A stretch of DNA of 64,000 nt, taken from assembly GCA_033030425.1 (NCBI GenBank), contig JAUFSD010000016.1, positions 1,302,001 to 1,366,000 of the forward strand, in the 5' to 3' direction. Made by a program: the position numbers and the translations under genes. This stretch comes from Verpa conica (Eukaryota > Ascomycota > Pezizomycetes > Pezizales > Morchellaceae). Shown in pieces: positions 46,226 to 55,700 of the stretch. The notes beneath the pieces are model-generated. The model was not told the origin of the DNA. It searched no databases and worked only from the letters and a program-made list of their open reading frames with translations. How positions within the stretch are numbered: the stretch's first letter is position 1; the number at the start of each line of letters is the position of its first letter.

Positions 46226-46937
46226 CTACCCCCCGCTTCTATTCCAGTAACATTTACCCTCTCCAGGTAACTCCACAGCACCAAGTACCCACGCACCCTT
46301 CGTGCCATATGCAATCATCGGAGCCTCCAGTTCTGCAATAGTCGTGTTCCTCCTCCCGTCTAGTTCGGCTATGAAGATACTCTTCTCTGCATCCACCGCC
46401 TGGGACGGATTTCCCTGTGTTCCGCGTATCTCCATGATTGTGGTACGATTCCGCCGCCGTCGTTGCCAGTAGTACACACCGGCGAGGAGGAGGATAGTCA
46501 GGATTGGGATGATTATGCCGATGGAGAGTTTTGTGCTTGTGGAGGGTGTGCTTGGGATGGAGGACTCTAGAGATACTGCGGCGGTGGAGGTGGGGTTGAA
46601 GGAAGCTTTGGTTTGCATTGTGGAAGCAGGCGCAGAGAACCCAGAGATCGATACGGGAGAGGTGGTGTTGTTGGAACTTGGGGATGGGAGTGTTGAGGTG
46701 GCTGTGGATATGTATAATACTGTCTCGCGTATTCTGGTGGTGGTGAGTTATTAGTTATCTTCCTGGTATTCATATACTAGACTTGAAGTTAGTAGTGGTG
46801 CTTTTGAAGGGTGGCTCTCACCTGTCTGTCACTGTCACGGTGGTGAATCTACACGAGTATATATCGGAGTTAAGTCCTGTGCATATGCCTGTCTTTTGCG
46901 CTGTTGCAGCCTGCACTACGGTGGTGGATGCTATCAT
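46226..46937 (-). CDS. Single-pass membrane protein with ELD motifs, paralogue 4 (2 exons)
   Basis: Rebuilt as complement(join(46226..46733,46822..46937)), 207 residues; 88-nt phase-2 intron (GTGAGA..CACCAG, with CTAAT). Exon 1 holds an extracellular-type segment with two Cys (GICTGLNSDIYSCRFTTVTV). Exon 2 holds a Ser/Thr/Asn-rich stalk, span KLSIGIIIPILTILLLAGVY and WQRRRRNR. It continues with AEKSIFIAELDGRRNTTIAELEAP and ends with a short tail. The stalk after the span is the most compact of the four. The frame is open upstream of 46937 to about 47000, so the start is uncertain. Confidence 0.68.
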
Positions 46938-49084
46938 TGTGGTGTGTCTGGCTGAGCTTCTTGAGATGAGGAACTTCAGAAAAGAGGGAGAGCTCCTAGT
47001 TATTAAGCTTCAGACGAACGACCAGGTCACCATCGAACAAGGATCCTAAACCCTAAGGGGAGTTTTTTTTAAATACCCTTTACAACAGTCTGAGCGTGCT
47101 GAATAGTGGCGATAGTTCCAGCTTAGCTATTTTTATATAAAGCGGTAACAATAATCAGGGTAGAAATGCAACTCTCCCAATGATATAACATAGATTAAGT
47201 TTTCTAGTTTCACCATTTCAAGAATACGTCACGGAGGGGGGAGAAAAACCTTATTTTCAGGCCTCCACTCGAGTAGACGCTTAGCTAAGTCCCTGCGCAC
47301 AAGTGTTGGTGATTCTGTTCCCACATACCCAAAATAGTGGATTTGAGCTCAATTGTATGCAATACAGAATAGCCAGAATAAAACCAATTAAAGAGATAAT
47401 TAGTGGTAAGAATAGGCAACTATCTAGAGTTATAACCACCAGCTTCTGAGCTCTCCATATTCAAAGGTGATTGTGGGGGGAAGTATCTAGTAGAGGATGT
47501 TGGTTGCTATGCCATATTTGTATGGGCTTGGCGGGATTTTTCACATAGCTGAGTAAATTTTATCATCTGGGCCCTTCTCAACACAAAAAATTGAAATAAA
47601 TTAGAGGTGGCCTTTAGGTACTGGAAAATCACTTCTGAAGGTCTGGTTTTATATTGATCCCTGTTTAGGATGGTTTCTCTGCCAAGGAAAGTGTCTATCT
47701 AGCGAAACCTATCATATTTTAGTACAGGCATTGAGGGTTAGGCATTTCAATCATACTAGTAGACCATTGTTGTGCGTAGGGACTGTACTTCGGGTTTAGG
47801 GGTCTGTCGTAGGCGGTTCAAATACTGTGGCTGGTGACAATATCTTGTACTCGAAATAAGCGCCACTACTACCATATGGGAACAGACACCCCCCACCCCC
47901 AAAGTACAAAGTGTTTCATCTTCACTTATGTACTATGCAGAACATTCTTTATCGCCTGCTCCCACATGCAAACTCTTAGCTCCCGTGCTCTCTCTCTCTC
48001 GTTTCACCACTCGACGCGACCCTGAATTCCGGAGTTGGAGGGTTCAGCTCCCCGGTTTATGGCTGAGCTAGGCTCTTTAAGTTTGATCACTATGCGCTGG
48101 GGAGGCGTCATTTGGTTGCTCGATCGGACTGCAGCTGTGTCTGCTTCTGGAGGGGGGGGGTCCTGTGTGTTGTCTCAGATATGGCAATGTCTGTGATCAT
48201 GGTGTCTCACTCTCCAGCGAGTACAGGCCTAATTGAGGTTGTAAAGCTTGGGCCACATCAAAGGAGCGATAAAGATAGTGGTATTTCGGCGAGTTGATTA
48301 CTTAACTTTGGCGAGCGTCTGGGTATGTTCTATCGGCGCACGTGTGGGAAGGCTTAGATAATGTAAAAGTTAAGGTTGGCAGCATCCAGGGTCATGTTTG
48401 ATCACTCGGTATTAAAATTCATGGTTATTGAATAGGTAATATGTTAGTCAGAGTCAAGGGATTGTAGCTATGGTTATATTGCAATCACCATAAGCCAGCT
48501 AATCACCAAAAAAGGAAATGTGGTTTCCTAACCCGGATAAGACTAATACGAGAAAGTAGGATCTCTGTCTGGGTTATCACGTGATTATCTTATCTACATA
48601 TTAAACTACTATTCAGTCCTCAATAGTGCTCGTATAGTCACGCAGTCACACACCTTCCTATCAGATCCCTCACCTTGCGACAAACAGGTTCCAAACCCGA
48701 AACGCTCGTTTTGGGATTTATGCCTTGAAGCTTATTAGGGCCGTGGTTTGTGCTCGGGTCCTTTATCAATCTAGGTAGGGATTTGAGTGAGACCTGAATT
48801 TCCACCGCTGGGGCCTTGCCGTGGAGAGACAGGGACGAGGCTGAACCTGAGCGGCAGGACCACATGTGCATAACGAGGCACCCCTGACAGAAACAAGTGC
48901 AATTACCGAGTGATAAAACATGATTAAAAAGTGCATCTCACGGGCCAATATGTATGTTAAAAGTGTTGTTTGAGATATCCTCAAAAGTGCTAAGCTCTCG
49001 GTAGCTATTTTATGTGCACAGTGAGGTCTAATCACCTTCTGTGAAGCCTATGCGAAAAAAACTACCCTCACTATAACTAGGGGG
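46938..49084. other. Intergenic, no gene seen
   Basis: No supported gene. The minus ORFs at 48638-49035 lack domains and splice logic. Confidence 0.45.
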
Positions 49085-49543
49085 CTATTCGGTCGCTTCC
49101 CCTCCTTTCTCCTCTTCTCCCCCGCTCTTTCGGACATCGTCCCAAGCTTTGACGATCTCCTCTGTTGTGAAGTTATGCATTAGCTTCTTCACTTCGTCTG
49201 ATACGCCCCCGCCGTATCCTCCGGTGGTTCTCGCAACATGGATAACTGGTACGTCGAACTCCTGTCCACGGTTTATTAATCGGTGTGCATGTTTGTCAAA
49301 GAAAAAAAAAACGAGAAATATAAACATGAAAAAAAAAACATGAAAAGTTGGCTGAGACAGAACACGCACATAGACATCCTTCCATTTCTGTTGACCCTTC
49401 TTCATCACATCGATTTCAACAAACTCAAACGGTCGCAGTTTCCAAGCTTCTGAAAGGGTTGTCCGGGCGGTGGTGCAGAGTGCGCAACTGGCACGCGAGA
49501 AGAAGGTGATATGGATTGGGAGGCGGGGGTATACTCCCGGCAT
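49085..49543 (-). CDS. Glutaredoxin-like protein (YDR286C type), 2 exons
   Basis: Rebuilt as complement(join(49085..49261,49370..49543)), 116 residues; 108-nt phase-0 intron (GTGCGT donor, GGACAG acceptor) with A/T homopolymers inside. The thioredoxin-fold start HITFFSRASCALCTTARTTL carries a CxxC motif (CALC) at residues about 20-23. FEFVEIDVMKKGQQKWKDVY joins directly to EFDVPVIHV, the cis-Pro strand expected in this family. The C-terminus is Glu/Gly-rich. It probably acts in thiol redox chemistry, possibly in mitochondria in analogy with yeast; localisation is not shown. It is divergently oriented to the zinc-ribbon gene. Confidence 0.85.
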   Translation of the reverse strand: MPGVYPRLPIHITFFSRASCALCTTARTTLSEAWKLRPFEFVEIDVMKKGQQKWKDVYVRVLSQPTFHVFFFMFIFLVFFFFDKHAHRLINRGQEFDVPVIHVARTTGGYGGGVSDEVKKLMHNFTTEEIVKAWDDVRKSGGEEEKGGEATE

Positions 49544-50511
49544 TTCTTTGGGAGGGAGGAGGGGGGGTGATGACTATTCGGTCTACGATCAAGTCTACGA
49601 TTAAGGTTGTCGTCGCACACCCAAGATCTCCAGATGTCACTCAGATAAGATGCGATAAGATAAGCCACCGATCGGGGGAGCGTTGGCAAAGTGCACATGC
49701 AAGGCGTGACCCCACCCGTCATCCGGCCACACCTCGAAAACGGCGCCCCCTCTCTTCAGTCCATTTCCAACTCTGGCGATCGCTTCCCAACGGCTCGATA
49801 TATAAGGGGGGAGCGCGGCTTTTGGGACTGTTGGGCCGAATGCCTCTGCACGCACCTGCGCTGTCACGGCGGGATTGGCTGGGTGGCCGGGGAAGGGAAG
49901 GGGATGGGTGTGGTGGGGTAGGAGCTGTTGTTGCTGAACCCCTCGTGGATCATGTGCCTCGACTGAGTGCGTACGGGTACATATACCGTCATCCTCCTTC
50001 TCATCCTCCCCCTCTTCTCTTTCCTTTATTCTCCCTTCTCCCATTCAAACCTCTAGACAGTCAAAGAACTAATCTGCTTCATCTATTCATCTATTCACCT
50101 TCACTCGCCTCTCCTCTATCCGCCCTTGTGTTCATCCAAGTGACGCCATTCAAGATTTATCCCTCAGCCGCTCAGCGGATCAGTTCATTTTGCCTAGCCA
50201 TTCCTCTTCCCCCCACCTACCCACCCCGAAATCTATCCTTGATCTTTTCTGAAATATCTAATTTGCAAATTTCATTTCTCTGGTATTCTATTTCATTTCT
50301 CATTCCTTTCTTTTGCAGTAGTGACAGTCAAAGAATATAAAAATTTATTATATCCGCTTTAACCAGCGGCGTCGCCTCCTCCAAGTGCACACATTCTTGT
50401 CATTTCTTATGGAATTTTCTTTTGAGACTCTCGTCATTCGTGCTGCCTGCCGCTGGGTCGAAATAATGCATTTCTGACTGGAAACCTCTCCGCTAACCCT
50501 CGCCAGCACAA
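49544..50511. promoter_or_regulatory. Shared divergent promoter region
   Basis: The 968 bp between the starts of the glutaredoxin-like gene (minus) and zinc-ribbon gene (plus). It includes GATATATAAGG at 49797-49807 and a long pyrimidine-rich tract at about 50000-50330, typical of a fungal 5' leader. The ORF on + across this region is low-complexity and I do not call it. Confidence 0.45.
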
Positions 50512-51419
50512 ATGATGAACTTCCTATCAGTCCGTTGTTTGAACTGCAACAACATTGACGAATTCCCGCGTTTGGACTATGATGAGATCCCATACTGCTC
50601 CCAAGTTTGTTTCCTACCTCCTCATCATCCACCATAACTAACATCCCCGGGTAGTGCGCGGCAACATCCAACCTCGTCCCAGCTACACCCCCTACAAAGG
50701 CACAGGTTCAACCACAACAATGGACCGGCGGTGACGACCTCGCGAACCTCTTCTCCAGGAACCTATCACTCCTTGACCAGCCCGTCACGCCACCAATGTC
50801 CCCACCATCAAACATCAACTTCTCCGTATCCCAGCACTACACCCACCCCACCGCCTTCCGACCTCCCACCCCCCAACAACACCAAGCCCAACTCGACTCA
50901 CAAATAATGTCTGAAGCCTCATCATCACTAACAACAGCTGACCAAGAAAAAGCCTACATCCAATACCTCCTCAACTCCAACCTCGGCTCCGAGACCTCCC
51001 AGAACGACCTAGAGATCGCATTAGCGCACGGAATCATCGACCAGGCAGACTACACGCGAGCAATCAGCATACATAACCAGCTCCTGCAACAGCGCGGCCA
51101 CGAAGCACTAATGCTACAACAGCGGGAACAGCAGGAGGCCGAGAATCTGATGGTTCAGAGCCAACTGTTTTCGGAAATGCAGGCGATGCAGATGGGAGGA
51201 CAGATTGGAAGAGGGCTAGATGAGGATTGTAGCGCGCATTCATTGTTGAGTGCGGCGAGTAGGCAGAAGTCGGATCCGGTGTTTAGGACTGCAGAGTTTT
51301 TTAATGATTATTATGGGGGGGTTGATGCGAGTTATGCGTATGAGGATGATGATGAGTCGGCGCCGTGCAGTGTTTATACTGGAGGGTCTGGGTGTCGGTT
51401 GAGGCCGTTTGATTTGTAG
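50512..51419 (+). CDS. Zinc-ribbon protein with Gln-rich body (2 exons)
   Basis: Rebuilt as join(50512..50604,50655..51419), 285 residues; 50-nt phase-0 intron (GTTTGT donor, ACTAAC branch point, GGGTAG acceptor). Splicing creates CSQC, completing a four-cysteine ribbon with the exon-1 CLNC: C-x2-C-x17-C-x2-C at residues about 9-32. The rest is Pro/Gln/Ser-rich and disordered in the first half. It then has a helical stretch (residues about 125-195: LTTADQEKAYIQYLLNSNL ... DYTRAISIHNQLLQQRGHEA ... QQREQQEAENLMVQ) and an acidic tail. ATG codons are doubled at the start. It may be a regulatory adaptor; no family named. Confidence 0.75.
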
Positions 51420-52202
51420 GTTTGTTGGTATCTGGTGGGTGCGGGTTTTTTTGTTTGAGACTGGTTGAGTATATGAGAAAAGAGGAGGAAATGCATCAGT
51501 ATTGATTGGGTCTCTATCTCTGTTTCTACATTATTTATTTTCCTTTGTTTACATGGGAGGCCTTCTGCTTTTTTGACTTTTGTGCTTGTTTTTGTTTTAT
51601 GGTAGATATCTGGGTAGGATGATAAGGTGGAAATCATGTGGATGTTTGCATAATCTAAAGTATAGTTGCATATTGTTGACTGAGATCTAACTAACCATGG
51701 GAGACTAATTGCCTAAGTACGCTTTAGTAGGGTCAGATAAGCTTAACACCCTAGTAGAAAAATCTGACTTAGGGCCTTCCAGGAATAACTCCGTTTTAGT
51801 TGTTTTACTCACCTCTATTACTCTTTGCTAGAAATAGAAGTTCCGGATGGTTGAGTGGTGCCTGTAAATCCCACACCTAGGCCAAGTGCTAGGGCCATTT
51901 ATTTCAGGGACTGTTTTTATTACCCCTTTTCGGGAGCGTTTTATGCTTTAGAGTAATGGTAAGCATGAATAGACTCGGAGCGAATTCGGGGATATATTCA
52001 GATAAAACTTGCAGTCATAGGGTGTCACTCGGGGTGTTTGTTTTGGAGAGGTGTTAGGGTCATTAGTGAAAATATATACATACAAAACGTGATGAATGTA
52101 AAAAAAAAATACTGACGCAATCCTTGTTTCCAATTTTTAAATGCCGAATTTTGACTCCCTCTTTATTATCTGGCTAGGGTACTTATGATTAATTCATTTA
52201 TT
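51420..52202. other. Intergenic, no gene seen
   Basis: 3' region of the zinc-ribbon gene and AT-rich spacer; nothing else supported. Confidence 0.5.
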
Positions 52203-52429
52203 TACTCGCGCGTTAATTAATAACTCGGAATGGGGTTACAACCACTAAAATGTGTATAGTGGTGTAATAACAACGAGAAAGCTAGTGAGAACCTATAGCA
52301 TTCTAATTTGTACTTCAAGCAGATATTAGCTAGTCTTAGCTACATTTGGAGCCTATTTACTAGGTGTTTTTGATGGTGTTTTGGTGTTGTGGCTATGAAA
52401 ATTCCGAGTTATTAATTAACGCGCGAGTA
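52203..52429. mobile_element. MITE with 28-bp perfect TIRs
   Basis: The segment 52204-52231 (ACTCGCGCGTTAATTAATAA...) is repeated exactly inverted at 52401-52428, with a TA at each outer tip. The ~170-bp interior is non-coding. A TCTGGCTA phrase occurs on both sides (about 52170, 52434 and 52493), perhaps an older duplication of the target. Confidence 0.78.
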
Positions 52430-52779
52430 TATAGTCTGGCTATTACCATAACCGAACGGTTCATGTAATTAATGAGAAAAAAATAAAAATATAGTCTGGC
52501 TAGGTCTAGTCTGCATGGGTACATGATAATTCTTGTTCTATATGGTGAAATATAACTCGCTAAAATTAAAAATAAAAGAATTCTCTATGAGCTGCCTTAC
52601 ACTCCTGGCAAACAATATTTCTGGTGGGACCTAGTTGATAGTAACGGAAATGGTCGATTAGGCGATACTGTAGTTTTTAACACCAGATTCCGAGCTCTAT
52701 TTCGGGAATTAGTTAACACCTCGTGTCAAATGTGAGTGGGTAGACTTACGTTGTCGTCATAATAAACGACTAGTCGTAT

Positions 52780-55700
52780 CTAGCACTCTTGAGCTCCAGC
52801 TTTTAGAAGTAGATCCACGATCTTTTTATCTCCTTGTGCCCTTGCTGCTCGTAGTGCATTCCCGTATTCGCCGCCTTGGGCATTGATGTCTGCTCCATGC
52901 TCTAATAGCAGCTTCACGACTTTTTCGTTCTCATCTTGCATAACTGCTGTCTGCAGAGCATTTCCGTAGAGGCCGCACTGGGCATTGACATCTGCTCCTT
53001 TCTCCAGTAGTAGCTTCACGGTCATCTCCTCCCTAGCTTGGCATGCCGCCTGTAGTGCGTTTCCGTATTCGCCGCCCTGGGCATTGATGTCTGCTCCGCT
53101 CTCTAAAAGTATCTCCACGATCTTCTCGTTGTCCTCTTGACCCGCTGCTGCATATAGTGCGTTCCCGTATTCGCCGCCTTGAGCGTTGATGTCTGCTCCT
53201 GCCTCTAATAGTAGTTTTATAATATTCTCGTTCAGAGGTCTACTTGCCGCTGCTTGTAGTGCGTTACCGTAGTAGCCACCTTGCGCATTGACATCTACTC
53301 CTTTCTTTAAAAGCATCTCTACGATGTTCTCGTTTCCAACTATGGTTGCTGCTGCTTGTAGGACATTCCCGTATTCGCCGCCCTGGGCGTTGATATCTGC
53401 CCCGCTCTTCAATAGTAGCTCTATAATCTTCTCATTCTTGGATTGAGCTGCTGCTGCCTGTAACGCATTCCCGAAATTTCCGCACTGCAAGTTGGCGTCT
53501 GCTCCCCATTTCAACAGCATCTTCACGAGGTTCTCGTCCCTTCGGATAACTGCTAGCTGTATTGGACTCCCGTAACTGGCAGATTGGCCATTAACATTTG
53601 CTCCTTTCTCCAAAAGCATCTCCACGATCTTGTTGTTCCCAGTTCGGTTTATTGCTGCACCTAGCGCATTTCCCCAGTGGCCACACTGAATATTGACGTC
53701 TGCTCCATACTCTAATAATATCTCTACGACCTTCTCGTTCTCTTCCAGACCTGCTGCCACGCTTAGGGCGGTCCCACGTACGCCGCGCCCGGCATCGATG
53801 TCTGCTCCTGCCTCTAATAGTAACAATATTGTCTTTTCATTCCCTGATCTAGCTGCTGCTGCCCGTAATGCACCACCGTCGTTGATATTCTGAGAATTGG
53901 CGATTGCTCCTTTCTGCAAAAGCATATCTACGACCCTCTCGTTCCCACAGGTTGCTGCTGCCTCGAGGATATTTCTGTAGATGCCACCCTGAGCATTGAC
54001 GTTTGCTCCTTTTTCTAACAGTAGCTTCACAACGTTTTCGTTCTCAGCGATGGTTACTGCTGCTTGTAGTGGATTCCCGTAGTGCCCGCTCTGGGAATTG
54101 ACGTTTACACCTTTCTCCAAAAGCAACGCTACGACTTTTTCGTTCCCGGTTTGGAGTACTGCCGCTTGTAGCGCATTCCCGTAATAGCCGCCTTCGGTAT
54201 TGATGTCTGCTCCTGCATCTAATAGTATCTCCACGAGCTTCTCGTCCTTGGTTTGGGTTGCTAGGTATAGCGCGTTGCCATAGCGGCTACCAGTGGGGTT
54301 AACATCTGCACCCCACTCCAATAGTAGCTTAATGACCTTCTCATTCCCACTCTTCCCTGATGCCACCACTAGTGCACTCCCGTAGTTACCACCCTTAGCA
54401 TTGACGTCTGCCCCATTCTCTAGCAGTAACTTCACGACCTTTTCGTTCTTGGCCTCACTTGCCGTATATAACGCATTCCCGGCCAAGCCATATGAGGCAT
54501 TAACATCTGCTCCTTTCTCCAGCAGTATCTTAATAACTTTCTCACCCCCAGCTTGGGTTGCCGCTGCCTGGAGAGCATTCCCGTAAAAACCGCCCGGGGC
54601 ACTAGCGTCCGCTCCTGCATCTAGTAGCATCGCCACAACCTTCTCGTTGTCGGTTTGGGTTACTGCTGCACATAATGCGTTCCCATAGTGTCCACCTTGG
54701 GCATTAACAGCTGCCCCTTTCTCTAATAGTAGTTTCACAACCTTCTCATTCCCGGGATTGCTTGCTGCCATCTGCAAAGCGTTTGCACGTTCACCGCCCT
54801 GGGCATTGACGTCTGCTCCTTTCTCCAGAAGTAGCTCGACGATCTTCTCATGTCCAGCTTGGCTTGCTGCATATAGCGCGTTCCCATGGAAGCCGCACTG
54901 GATATGGATGTCTGCTCCTTTCTCAATAAGGGTTCTAACAATCCAGAAGTGACCATTCAGAGATGCGAGATATAACAGTGTATCCCCATTCTTGTTCTTT
55001 ACATTGATGTCGCATACCTCTGATTCCCATAAGCCCTTGATATCCTGGCCAAACCCGAATACTGAAGCTACCTGTAGTGGAAGGAGGGGTTTGAACTTCA
55101 TATCCTCCCAATGTTCCATATACCTCACTCTATCAGCGGTAATGATCCTCTTTACCGTATCATGCCAATCGCCGAGAGATGTTCTTAAAAAATTGATAAG
55201 TAGCTCAGCTGATTCCTGCTGGCCCAGACACTCTTGAACATGTGCTGGCCAATAGAGAATAGGGTACTCGATGGTGGTAGGTTCCCAAAGAAGGCTATCA
55301 GGGCCAGTCGCGCGGACCGTCCTCAACTTACTTGGATCCATCGCATAGGTAAGGCAAAACATCGAGGCCATACTATGCGCATCAACCACATTAAAGTAAT
55401 TTTTTTCCAGAAACTCTCGCACCGACAAGTGTGAAAACCGGACAATGTTGAGCTGGCTGTCTAGTGTTAAAAGATTGCGGCATAGCTTGAGTAAGGTGCC
55501 TGCGTTCAGTTTATCTTGGTTGGTAAATCCTAGAGTGATTATAGCAGCTAGCTCGTCGGGGGAGAATGGTCGGCGCGAGCACATAACCCATTTTAGTGCT
55601 TTTTGTGCTAACATGGGACTAAGGCCTTTTTGAGATAAGATACGCTCATATATGTCGATATATGTGTTTTCTAGTGTCTCAGGAAGCTTCCCCAGTCTTG

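Noticed and set aside
49516..50340. 274-codon plus-strand ORF
   Set aside because: Low-complexity, overlaps the first exon of the glutaredoxin-like gene antisense and the divergent promoter and leader; no domain.
53693..54956. Several ORFs opposite or out of frame with the ankyrin region
   Set aside because: All mirror the ankyrin repeat pattern (recurring TSAPFS-type peptides) and are shadows.
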